Assembly (NCBI GenBank): GCA_964036045.1
Contig: OZ038387.1
Location: 52,512,265-52,576,264 of the forward strand
Direction: 5' to 3'
DNA: 64,000 nucleotides
DNA from: Eutreptiella sp. 'Long Island Sound 2002'
Lineage: Eukaryota; Euglenozoa; Euglenophyceae; Eutreptiales; Eutreptiaceae
Shown piece after piece: positions 35,228 to 45,307 of the stretch. A program made the translations under genes and the position numbers. Position 1 is the stretch's first letter; each line of letters begins with the position of its first letter. The notes below the pieces were generated by a model. It did not search any database, was not told where the DNA came from, and was given only the letters and a program-made list of their open reading frames with translations.

Positions 35228-35467
35228 ATGCATCGGAAGCGGATACGACACAAGACAAGAATAAGACAATACATCTCTGGACTGGGACGATGGCTCAAGA
35301 CCAATTGCTGCCAATCGTGCCAGGCCTGTGCAGATCTGCAGACTGTTGTGCCCGTGCGTTCAGATATCAATGCAGCAGAGTTCATCAAGGCAGTGCAGGG
35401 GGTGCCCCTTTTGTGCACACAAAAGCCAATGCCGGGTCAGGAAGAGGAGCGAGAAGTGTCATCATGA
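35228..35467 (+). CDS. Possible small protein or exon at the satellite's right edge
   Basis: An ATG six bases past the last satellite unit opens a 79-codon frame ending in TGA. The translation is unlike the satellite: a basic start (MHRKRIRHKTRIRQ), a Cys cluster (NCCQSCQAC), then VPVRSDINAAEFIKAVQGV and an acidic end. I recognise no family. The satellite reading frame runs into it without a stop, so the true 5' end is uncertain. It could be a terminal exon or a chance frame. Confidence 0.3.
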   Translation: MHRKRIRHKTRIRQYISGLGRWLKTNCCQSCQACADLQTVVPVRSDINAAEFIKAVQGVPLLCTQKPMPGQEEEREVSS

Positions 35468-36935
35468 TCCAATAGCCGCTTCAGCTTTGTGGCGTCCAAG
35501 CAGCGGCATTCACATTGCACATCTGTATGAGACGCTTCCCAAGCCTTATCAAATCTCTGGCCCTGAACTGTTCTGTCAGCAACAGATGTACTTCAGGCCC
35601 GAGAGGGGGGGGGGGGGGGGCTGCGCGAGGCGGCCCCTGCCTGTTTGACACCCAGCTCATCCCCCGAACACCCTGAAATGTCTGATGACCGTGCTTTTTG
35701 CGCGGCAAGCGCGCCGCAAGTTAGAGATGCCGTGCTTTCGGCTTGCGAGTCCCTGGGCACAGCAAAAAAGCTTCATGGAAAAGGGTGGACACTTTTGAGG
35801 GTCGATTGCTCAAACTGCGCGCATCGGGCGCCGGAGGTGCCAAAGGGAGCAACCTATTCTCTGTGCCTTGGCAAGAAACACAACAGAAATGTCAGAAGTG
35901 CAGGACGTTGTTAATGAAAAATGAAACAAGTGGATCGTGTCCCATTACTTTCCATTTTAGGGCGAGAGGGGGGGTGGCCATATCCATCCTCCAATCTACA
36001 TCCCTCTCCTGGACGCTTGTCTTTCCAATGGCCTCTCTTTGTAAAGGCTTCTTGTGACTTACCACACTCTCAAAATGTGCTAAATGTGTGGGAAAACCAC
36101 GTCTTTACCCTATTTTGGTCCCAGAATGGCAATGGAGGCTCTTGGGGAACCAAAGCGCCTCAAAACGGAATCATGTTTTTAAAAAAGGCGCTTTTGACCC
36201 CTTTTTCGTCCACAATGGCCCATTTCAAGGCTTTGTGGGATGTTCAGAGGGCCAAAACGGGTCACCACGGGCGCAAACAAAGCTAGAACACTGGAGTGAG
36301 CACCGCAGGTGGTCCAGGACCTCTTTGAGATCCCTTTGCGTCTGTGATTCCCCTTTGACCCGAGGGGCCCGAAAGAAAAATTACAGGTCAAAGCAGCGGG
36401 GGGCATGCAACTGCCATTTTAGCGTAGAATACCGTAAGACAATTGCCAAAACTGTCAAGGCGTCGTGGTTTGACTATCCACTGTTGACGCGGTCCCGTTG
36501 GAGATAAACCGGCAGCAGGCGGTTGGCGGTTAACCGCCGGCGGCGGTCCCGGACTTGCGGAAGGCAAAAAGAACATTCCTGCCCCTTCAGAACAGCCCTG
36601 CAGAAGTGATGCCCATGGGAGCCAGAAATCGTGACATAAAGCAGTACTCCCGAAGCGAAGGGAACAGCACAGAGGATGGCAGACAGAACCCGATACCGCA
36701 CCACAATGCGGACAGAATGCCACACTAGTCAGGGGAGATGGAATATCCCTCAGGGTGGTGAGCCAATGGCGTGACCTCCACCCCATCCACCCCTCCCCCT
36801 CGCCCCCTCCTGAAATGAAACACGCTTCTGCGCTTAGCGTTGCAGACGTCCATTTGCGGGCCCTCTCATCAGAATGAGGCAACGTACGCCCAGGAGCACC
36901 CAGACGCTTTCCCGCCGACCGAGGCGCATATTGGT
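35468..36935. other. No gene recognised; one weak frame
   Basis: A plus-strand frame from ATG 35678 to a stop at 35914 (78 codons; MSDDRAFCAASAPQVRDAV and so on) is the only plausible short protein, with no recognisable domain. A second frame overlaps it with a CQKC motif. A 16-G run is at 35605-35620. The rest (36000-36930) shows no motif on either strand. Confidence 0.35.
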
Positions 36936-37520
36936 GCTGGTGTTGGTACTGGTGCCGGTGCTGGTGCTGGTGCTGCTGGTGCTGGTGCTGATGCTGATGT
37001 TGGTGTTGGTGCTGGTGCTGGTGTTGCTGGTGCTGGTGCTGGTGCTGGTGTTGCTGGTGATGGTGCTGGTGCTGGTGCTGGTGCTGGTGTTGCTGGTGCT
37101 GGTGCTGGTGCTGGTGCTGATGCTGATGCTGGTGCTGGTGCTGGTGCTGGTGATGGTGATGGTGATGGTGATGGTGATGGTGTTGCTGGTGCTGGTGCTG
37201 GTGCTGATGCTGGTGTTGCTGGTGCTGGTGATGGTGCTAGTGCTGGTGCTGGTGGTGCTGGTGCTGGTGCTGGTGCTGGTGTTGCTGGTGCTGGTGCTGG
37301 TGTTGCTGGTGCTGGTGCTGGTGTTGCTGGTGCTGGTGCTGGTGCTGGTGCTGGTGTTGCTGGTGCTGGTGATGGTGCTAGTGCTGGTGCTGGTGTTGCT
37401 GGTGCTGGTGCTGGTGCTGGTGTTGCTGGTGCTGCTGTTGCTGGTGCTGGTGCTGGTGCTGGTGTTGCTGGTGCTGGTGCTGGTGCTGGTGCTGGTGCTG
37501 GTGCTGGTGGTGCTGGCGCT
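36936..37520. repeat. GCTGGT hexanucleotide repeat tract
   Basis: About 580 bp of GGTGCT/GGTGTT/GGTGAT words with occasional GCTGCT. All frames on both strands are open in long stretches (Leu-Val, Ala-Gly, Thr-Ser), as expected of such a repeat. Weaker extensions continue to about 37740. Confidence 0.9.
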
Positions 37521-38390
37521 GGCTGGTAATGATGCTTGAGATGCTGATAGTTGTGTTCCTAGTGCTGGTGCTGGTGCGGGCGCCGGTGCTGGTGATACTG
37601 TCACCGTTGCCTTTGGTGCTCGGTGCTGGTGATGCTGCTGCTGGAGCTGCTAGTGGCCTTGAGGGCGCTGGGCTCGGGCTGGTACCGCTAGGGCTGGGGC
37701 TGGATCTGGTGCTGGTGCTGGTGCTGGTGCTGTTGCTGGTGCCTACCAAGGCACAAGGTCACAAGCAACCAAGTTGCAGGACCCATGGCGGTTGTTAGCT
37801 AATTGGAGCTCATCCAAAGCGGTTATCAGCTCAGCAGCAGCACTTGGATTCAGGTCTGACCCAAAAGGCATGGAGGCGCGCGAAGGGCTCCAGCCAAAGA
37901 GTCATCTTGACGGCCACAGAACCTCAAAAAAATCCGAATCGGTCACAACGCAGCGGTTCAGAAAACGACATGCAACGGTTAGGCCGCACACAACGGCTCC
38001 CGATGCCCCGCCTGGGGGAAGGGCGGCCGCGTAAAGAAATGGGAGACGGAGCTGCTTGCACGGAGATGAACCGCCGCCGCAGACGGAAAGTAGGGGGCGG
38101 GGGGGGGGGGGGGGCGCTGTTCCACGAGCAGCGGGTTTGTGACCCCCTGGACTACGTCCGGCAGCAGCACCGTCAGCCCGGTGTCCCGGCGGGGCGACCG
38201 GACCACCGACGGAGAATGGGGGCGAATGGGCAATCGCAGTTTGGATGCTCACGGACACCGCGTGGAGGGTGATCGACGGCGGCTGATCCGGATAAAGGTT
38301 CGAAGTGGGAGCCATACCCCCTCCCCCCCTTCCCTGTTCGCGATCGGGATTGCCACGGGCCCCAACCGGGGGCCCTGTGGGGGCGCGAGT
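37521..38390. other. Intergenic, downstream of the glycosyltransferase-like gene
   Basis: Decaying edge of the GCTGGT repeat, then GC-rich text with a 16-G run at 38099-38114. In the frame of the adjacent minus-strand gene, sequence stays open for 162 codons past its TAG stop (to a TGA at 37902), but the translation is Pro/Gly-rich low complexity. No separate gene was recognised. Confidence 0.4.
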
Positions 38391-38648
38391 CTATTTTAGT
38401 ATGTGCTCCAGGCGCTTGCAGATGTCTGGCGGGACGCTCTGGGCGCATTTGTACGGCGGGTGCTTGAGGTGGCGGGGGATGCGGGGGTTGTCCTGCGTAT
38501 TGATGCGCTTCAGCATGAACTTGCAGTGGTTGGGGTTCCAGTACCGCGTGCTTTGGCAATCCTTCTTTTGCTTGACCACCCGGAACGCATGGAACCGTTG
38601 GTCGCCCTTGACGATGTCTGCGGGGTGCGTGCCGGTCTCTGCGGCCTC
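38391..38648 (-). CDS. Glycosyltransferase-like gene, exon 5 (C-terminus)
   Basis: Eighty-five codons plus a TAG. The acceptor is CCGCTCAG followed by GAG, phase 0, matching the phase-0 donor of exon 4. The protein reads naturally (DIVKGDQRFHAFRVVKQK, then RYWNPNHCKFMLKR). The junction residues (HLIYQ-EAAETG) resemble the equivalent point of domain 1 (HLQYNYEVFNATR), which supports the join. Intron 4 would be 1203 bp. Confidence 0.6.
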   Translation of the reverse strand, partial: EAAETGTHPADIVKGDQRFHAFRVVKQKKDCQSTRYWNPNHCKFMLKRINTQDNPRIPRHLKHPPYKCAQSVPPDICKRLEHILK

Positions 38649-38874
38649 CTGAGCGGTGTGGGCATGTGCAGTGCAAATACGAGTCGCGGTACCAGGGGGC
38701 AGGCAGGAGAAACCCCCCCCCCCGCCCCCCACGGTGGCAGTTAGCCCCCTTTTGACCCTTTTGAGGGTACGGAAATTATTCATCCGATGTTTCAGGGCCC
38801 TGCCGCCCCTTGTGTGCACCATCGCCCCCTTGCCTCCCTTCCTTCCGCGGCACCAACCTAATACCGATCCGGCA

Positions 38875-39060
38875 ACACAAACTATTCAACTCGCCTTGGG
38901 GACCGCAACGTGGGGAGGCACCGATATGGCTACAGAGCCCCTACCGTTTTGGGATTCCCAGAGTGGGGAGGAATCAGTTCGGCTGCATGACCCCTGCCGT
39001 TATGGGGTTCTCAAAGCGGCGAGGGATCACTGTGGCTGCACTCCACTGAGGAACAGTGAA
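38875..39060. repeat. Diverged 53-bp relatives of the 85-bp satellite
   Basis: Three imperfect units at 53-bp spacing (GGCTAC at 38928, GGCTGC at 38981, GGCTGC at 39034). The middle one reads GACCCCTGCCGTTATGGGG, then TCTCAAAGCGGCGAGGGATC, clearly akin to the satellite's CACCCCTGCCGTATCGGGG and CTTCAGAGCGGGG. They lack the 20-bp part holding GCCCACAAGTGGGC. They lie in intron 4 of the glycosyltransferase-like gene. Confidence 0.65.
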
Positions 39061-39851
39061 ATGGCCCACATGACCCCTCATGTTGCACCAAGATACCAGG
39101 CGTTTTCCCCAAAAAAAATTGTGAAAGGGCTTTTTTTTCTCTCCAACATATCACCCCCCGGGTAGCGGGTGGAAGAAGGACCCTCAGCCACCCATCCCCT
39201 CGTCCCAACATGCACTTCCTCTTGAGACGCGGGTGACAGTATCCGGCTGCAGGCATAAGAGGCAGGTGTCTTTCAAGGCTGGTTCGGTGCCGCAGGCAGT
39301 GGCCAGTGCCATATCTTGTGTGCTGCTTGATGTCGTTGGTGCCTCCCAATCGCGGGGGAGGAAGAGCGCACTTTTGTGGGTCAGAGTGGACTTCTGGCGG
39401 CACTCGTCTGTTGTCCGCGAGTTTCGGAGGCTGCTCCACTGCTGACGTGCGGCCGGGGCATACACTGCTGGGACACACCGGACACTGCCAGGACGCAGCT
39501 GGGACAGTCCCACAGGGAGACTGCCGGGAATGCACCAGCAAGCAGACGCTGCGGCGACGATACCAATACACTGCCAGGACACTACCAGCACACTTCCGGG
39601 CCAATACAGGGGCACTGGGACACTGCTATGGGACGTTAGAGGCACTGCTGGCGGCCCACGGCAACAGTCCGGGACACCTCCGGGACAATGAGATACTGCT
39701 AGGCACCGTTGGGACGGTAAAAGGACACTCCACTGGGCGCGGGCCATGCTGCGCCCTGCATCCCCCACGCTACGCCCTGCACGGCCTACCACGCTACTTC
39801 CGGTGTGGTCTCGCACAGTGCGGCGCTGCACGGTGCTGCAGAGGGATGCAC

Positions 39852-40187
39852 CTGGTAAATCAGGTGGCGGTTGTACTCGGACAAGGGGTTGTGGAAGAGC
39901 TCCCACGACTTGCCAGTGATCTTGCGGTGATCATGCGTCACATCCTTCTGCAAATGGCTGTAGTCATGGTTCTGGTGCACAACGCGGAGGAGTTCCGTTG
40001 CGCCCACGACCGTTGCATTGTTGAGCGCCGCGTGGTACACGAGCCAGTTATCGTACGCCACACGCCCCACGGCAAAATCTTTGATGTCGACCCCAAGATA
40101 CGTCTGCCGAGTGAAAGCAAAGTAGTCCACAGCCCGACTGGAATCCCGACCCCAAATGCAGCGGCCGTCTTTCTGTCGATCCAGTTC
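39852..40187 (-). CDS. Glycosyltransferase-like gene, exon 4
   Basis: 112 codons, phase 0 at both ends: acceptor TCTCTTAG before GAACTG, donor TACCAG before GTGCAT. It encodes the most diagnostic part of domain 2: DYFAFTR, then VGRVAYDNWLVYHA (about residues 640-653) and VVHQNHDYSH (668-677). These are motifs of a widespread but poorly characterised GT-A-like glycosyltransferase family. Confidence 0.75.
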
Positions 40188-41536
40188 CTAAGAGAAGCAT
40201 GGGATATGTGCCTGCTAGCAGTGGGCAAGAGGCGGGGGCTGAGGCTATAGGGGGTTGACTTCTCAGCAAGACGCCACACGTATGCAAAAGGGGGAGGAGG
40301 AGTTTGGAGTGGTAGGGTACACGGGATTGCTTGACAAGCCCCAAGGGGGGGGGGGGTCAGCCTCTTGACAGTGGTGCAAAGATACGGGCACCACAAGTCG
40401 CCATAGAAAAGGCCCCCAAATTGTCATGCAGGTTACCCTGGAAATGCTCAAGATGCTGCCGACAAAAAACTTCTTCGCGCCAAACAGATTTACAGAATTC
40501 CTACCAAATTTCTGCATAATGTCCCTACTGGGCTCTACTTTATTCGAGCATGAAAAAAACCCGGCAACGCTGACAGACCTCCGGTCACGCTCCCCAGCCC
40601 TTGAAGCATTTGCCTTCTTCTTCCCGCACTACATTTACCGTACCAAACCATTCCTTGGTGTAAACTGAGGCACCCGAAAAAGATTGTGCACCTAGAATCA
40701 GCCTCAATTTCCAGCCCCTTCAATAATAATGGCAATGTCCCCTGAGGCAAATTTCTCTCATGTGGGTGGGTGCATCCGGTGGATTGGCCAGGCTCACGGG
40801 GAGTCTTGAACATGGTTGCGAAGGTCGGGATAGCGGGAGGGGTGGTGAGGGTTTTTCGTGGTTTGCAAGGCTGGAAGATGGTTGTTGTTGGGGGGGGGGG
40901 ATTGAAGGTCGTTGAAGGGCGGAGACACGGAGCGGAAGGCCTTTTGGCTGCGACAAAGCAGTACACCCGTGTTGTTTCCAAAGAGCTACAGCCAGCCCTG
41001 TTGCTGTCATGAAGTGGCGCGGCGTTTTACTGCCACAGAATAGCCGAACTTCTTGCAGCCGCAGAGCGGCGGCCCATTTTCGCCGCCACCCTAGCGCTGC
41101 TGGATGCTCCTGGCCTTTTTACTGCAGGCAGCCCCATGATACATGTCTTGGATGGTAGTTTGGTGACAAATGAGGACAAGTAGATGCGGGTGGAGCACCG
41201 ATCTTCGGCTGCTGACATGGGAACGTTCCTAGAAGAACCATTCAAATCCCAAGGGATGGGGGTGAAGGGACAAGGTACGTAGCCACAGGCGGTGAGGGGA
41301 CATGGTGTCGCACCTCAACCTCAGCCCAGACCTCAACAGCCGTCAACAACACCAGACGCCAGTGCATGGCTGTGCAACATCCACCTGCTGGATGCCAGTG
41401 CGTGCCTGCGCCTGCGGGGGCGGGGGGGCTGTGTTGCTGCATCTGCATGTGTGTGTGTTGTGCCGACTGCCTGATGACCAGACTGATGCAAGGGACAAAG
41501 CACTGCAAGCCATGCCTCGCAGCTGCCCCATGGCGC

Positions 41537-41851
41537 CTTGAACCAATCCCATTTGCCGAAATCAATGTAGTGGTGGACCCACTTGCGGTATCGATGGCTC
41601 AGCAGCAAAAACTTGTCTGAGAACTGGTTGACCGCCGTGAGCACGTCCCCGAACATCGGCGGCAACAGAATGTCCCCGTTGATGAACACCAGGGTTTTGG
41701 TGGGGGCCAGCTCCATAGCGCGGTAGAACAAGGCGCCCAGCGCAGGTGCGGGCGTAATGGGCTTGTTCCAGCCGGTCTTGTCCACTAAGGGGTGATCCCC
41801 AGTGATCATCGTGAGCTCGGGTACGTGTGTCCCATTGACTTTGGCCGCGAG
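41537..41851 (-). CDS. Glycosyltransferase-like gene, exon 3
   Basis: 105 codons. The acceptor is CCGCATCAG after a long pyrimidine tract. It encodes the LFYRAMELAPTKTLVFINGD stretch, where NGD at about 552-554 takes the place of the DxD-type metal-binding motif, then FLLLSHRYR and IDFGKWDWFK. The best-fitting 3' boundary is AAG followed by GCGCCA, a GC donor, which keeps phase 0 and aligns with relatives. The alternative GT donor further on (GCA then GTGCTT at about 41510) would add nine residues. Confidence 0.7.
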
Positions 41852-42225
41852 CTGATGCGGAAGAATGCAGGGTCAGGGGGCAACGAAGTGTTGGAAGAGA
41901 AGAGAAGGACTTTGGGGGTCTGTGCCGCAAAATATGTCCATCAGAAGATCGCCTCCCCCCAGCCCCCCAACCCCCGCACACGGGCATCCCACTGACGCAC
42001 AATAAGTGCAGACACGCATCACAGAATACACTGGCACACACCACACCCAACATATTCAGCGCACATACAACAATGTACAACACATAACACATAGAACACG
42101 GAATGCAGAACACACACACGACACACACCCATACACCCACGAGAGCAAAGACACGGCGGAGTGTGGGACAGGTTTCGTCAGGCCAGTGCAAACAGCAGTA
42201 GCATGCAAAAGCTAGGCGCCTTGAG

Positions 42226-42300
42226 AACACACACACACACACGCCGCGCGCGCGGATGACGCAAAGCGACCAAAGAACACACACACACACACACACCACA
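42226..42300. repeat. Short CA microsatellites
   Basis: Two short CA tracts (about 42229-42242 and 42278-42295) in intron 2 of the glycosyltransferase-like gene. Confidence 0.85.
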
Positions 42301-42784
42301 TCAAAGTCGCAGCCCTTGCAACACCATGCACGCCCACACTTCTCTGTCTGGAGGTACACACACTGTCGAGCTCACTAATTGACCGCCACACACTCGCAAA
42401 CAGGAAATGTGACACGAAAAACGGCGTGAGTACGTGTAAATCCCACAAATAAAAAATGTGCGCACGTGTCATGCCCCAAAGGCGTGGTTTTGTGCTTGGG
42501 CGCGTCTGTGCAATTGTTTGCTTCGCCGTTTCCACTGTCCCTGCTCGATGTGGTTGTGCATATGCGTGTTCCCTGACCCATTCCGCGCACGCACATGAAG
42601 GCATGCAGAAGCTGGTATTGACACAGTAAATGATCCCGATGGAGCCATGTGCAGCGCCCGTTGCAGAGCTCGCACTTGGCACTCACCCAAAGCGACCCGT
42701 ATGTTTACCTGGGGGTTACGAACAGAGTACGTAAACCAGATGCAACACAACACAGCATAACGCAACGATATACGCACACAGCAT

Positions 42785-43266
42785 GACACAACACAACACA
42801 ACACAACACAACACAACACAACACGACACAACACAACACAACACAACACGACACGACACGACACAACACGACACAACACGACACAACACGACACAACACA
42901 ACACGACACAACACAACACAACACAACACAACACAACACAACACAACACAACACAACACAACACAACACAACACAACACAACACAACACAACACAACACA
43001 GCACAGCACAGCACAGCACAGCACAGCACAGCATGGCACAACACACAGCACAGCATGGCACAACACAACACAACACAACACAACACAACACAACACAACA
43101 CAACACAACACAACACAACACAACACAACACAACACAGCACAGCACAGCACAGCACAGCACAGCTCAGCACAACACAACACAACACAACATAACACAACA
43201 TAACACAGCACAGCACAGCACAGCAAAGCACAGCACAGCACAGCATGGCACACAACAACACAACAC
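42785..43266. repeat. ACACA pentanucleotide microsatellite, ~480 bp
   Basis: Almost pure CACAA repeat with scattered CACGA and CACAG variants, in intron 2. A GT dinucleotide tract follows directly at 43275-43300. Gln-His-Asn-Thr and Cys-Val-Leu translations across it are artefacts of the repeat. Confidence 0.95.
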
Positions 43267-43994
43267 AGTGTGTCGTGTGTGTGTGTGTGTGTGTGTGTGT
43301 CTGTGTGTTTTGTGTGTGTGTATGTATTGTGTGGGTGTAGTGGTTGATTTGCGCGCGCGCGTATGTGTGCGTGCGTGCGTGTGTGCGCAGTGAACAACAT
43401 ACAGAGCAACAAAACTTTGTTTTGCCCATGTGCTTATTTCGCCAGATACAACGAACGCTTGCGTGACCAATCGCCTTTCTGGTCAAGGACACAAGGCACA
43501 CACACACACACGATTGAAGCGAGACGAACACGCGTCACAAACAGAGCACTGCACTGGTCGCTAACGAATCTCATCAGGCCGTAAGAAAGTAGAAGAAGGA
43601 GTTGAAAAGCATGCGGCTAGGCGCCTTTCTGCAGTACAACAAGTACACGGTCGGTAGGCACCAGCAGGTGGGGTGGTCCACGTGTCGTGTCCACCCCTGC
43701 AAGCAGGAAAACAGGGTAAAGCCAGTGCCTGTGCAGCAGCAATTCCCATTCCCTGCCCAGCACCCGTGCAGCCTGCCCGCCCGCAGTCCCCGTTGCACCA
43801 CCAGGACGATTCGGAAATTGGAAACCTGCAAGAATCACCCGTTACCGGGGGGACACACACTCTCTCTCTGCCTCTGGGCAGCTCTGTCGGCGAACCCTGT
43901 GAAGGGCTTCCCAGTCATTATTCCAGACCACTTCATAAGCCCTCAAATCTGCACACCCCTGTGGCGTCCAGGAAGTGTACTTGTCCCCCTCCCA

Positions 43995-43995
<1 letters not shown>

Positions 43996-44081
<86 letters not shown>
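43996..44081. repeat. (CA)43 microsatellite
   Basis: An uninterrupted 86-bp CA tract about 80 bp inside the 5' end of intron 2 (on the minus strand a GT tract close to the donor site). Confidence 0.97.
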
Positions 44082-44082
<1 letters not shown>

Positions 44083-44157
44083 ACATACACCCACCAACTA
44101 TTGAGCGACTCGACCAGCACCAGCCCCAGCACAGATAGGCACTGCTCATAGACACAC

Positions 44158-44510
44158 CTCCTTGAGGCCCTCCGCATCGCCAAACAAGATGATGTAAGGG
44201 CGCGGGTTGAGTTGCGACCAGCTCACGACTGCATTCGTCTGGATCATAGCGATGTGCGGGTCTGTCATGGGCTTTGGGGTGGCGAAGATTGTGAATGTGT
44301 GCTCCGGCCACCGGCGCTGCGCTGCAATGCGCCGTTTCTCTCGATCGCGCTCCAGGGTCTCGGCGTTCTTCCCAGGGGCCGTACCACGTTGTTTTGAAGA
44401 CGTATCCTTTGCGTGCGCCTCCATGTGCTGCACGAGATAGTCATCCTCCTTCTCGTCGTCCTCTTCAGCCTTCTCCTCTTTTTTGCCGCCACCTTCGCTT
44501 TCATCGGGAC
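44158..44510 (-). CDS. Glycosyltransferase-like gene, exon 2
   Basis: Starts after ATCCAG with the last two bases of a Gly codon (phase 1, matching exon 1) and ends AAGGAG before GTGTGT (phase 0). It encodes a charged linker (GGGKKEEKAEEDDEKEDD) followed by the start of domain 2: FTIFATPKPMTDPHI, then QTNAVVSWSQLNP and IILFGDAEG, the family's N-terminal signature (about residues 448-490). Confidence 0.75.
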
Positions 44511-44539
44511 CTGGATCACAAACCGAAACGAATGAGACA

Positions 44540-44950
44540 CTTCGGATCTTGACCTGACTGAGTCAGTGGCACTGGGGATGTTTGACCTGGACCTAGACAT
44601 GTGTCCTATGCGTGTGGGATCCTGGCCCAACGTGGGGTAGGCACTTGGGCTCTTGACCAATACAGGTGCCCACGGTACTTCAGGTCTTGAACTAGACAAG
44701 TGTCCTAGGCACTTGGTATCTTGACATGAATTTGCCCTGGGCGCTGATACCTTCCAACACGCTTGGGATCTTGACCCAGACATGTGTGTGAGGCAAATGG
44801 GGTGTGGGCCCTTACATGCGTCGAGGGAAGTTGGGGCCTTGAACCAACCAGACGTGTGCGGGGCAACTGGGATTGAAACTTACTGACTTACACAAATGCT
44901 CTGGGCAATGGGAACTTTGACCCAGAAGGATAGAGGTTCCGACAGGACAG
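44540..44950. repeat. Degenerate minisatellite in intron 1
   Basis: Repeated words GGATCTTGAC, CTAGACATGTGTCCTA and AGGCACTTGG recur at irregular spacing (roughly 45-60 bp) across most of the 797-bp intron 1. Noncoding. Confidence 0.65.
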
Positions 44951-45307
44951 TAAGAGGCCAGCACTAAACGTGAGCACCTTCTGGATTGCCCGCCAGACTG
45001 GGGCGGTCCTCATGTGAGAAGCCCTGGTGTGAGAGCCCCTGGGCCAGGGCAATTCTTCTTATGGGCAAAATGAGTATGCTGGCCCACCCACCAACCCAGC
45101 TACCAATCACGTAAACCAGAAGAAGATGGCTCGTGAAGAAAAATTTGCTCCACGACTGACGAAGTGGCGGAACACAAAATCTCAGCTGTCGGCAGTCACT
45201 AGCCAGGCAACGGGAGTTCCTGTTTTCGTTTTCCCACGAAACCTGCTGGTGGGATTCCAAGCGGGGGGGATGACTGCGGTGCCAGTAGCCCCTCCAGACG
45301 AGCACAC

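Noticed and set aside
25980-35264. A 3094-codon open frame (and other frames of 700-2300 codons) across the satellite
   Set aside because: The 85-bp consensus lacks plus-strand stops in all three frames, so long open frames are automatic. All three frames are equally open, single changes such as TGG to TAG do occur, and nothing favours one frame.
36834-37604. Ala-Gly, Leu-Val and Thr-Ser rich open frames on both strands
   Set aside because: By-product of the GCTGGT hexanucleotide repeat.
40426-40668. 80-codon plus-strand frame within intron 3 of the glycosyltransferase-like gene
   Set aside because: Reads fairly naturally, but it is short, lacks any motif or splice context, and lies inside an intron on the opposite strand.
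42469-43531. Cys-Val-Leu and Gln-His-Asn-Thr open frames
   Set aside because: By-product of the CACAA microsatellite inside an intron.
44964-45307. C-terminal 114 residues of a continuous 490-codon reading of glycosyltransferase exon 1
   Set aside because: A donor at 45307 with phase 1 joins exactly to the phase-1 acceptor at 44511, restoring family motifs. Reading past the donor gives no conserved sequence.
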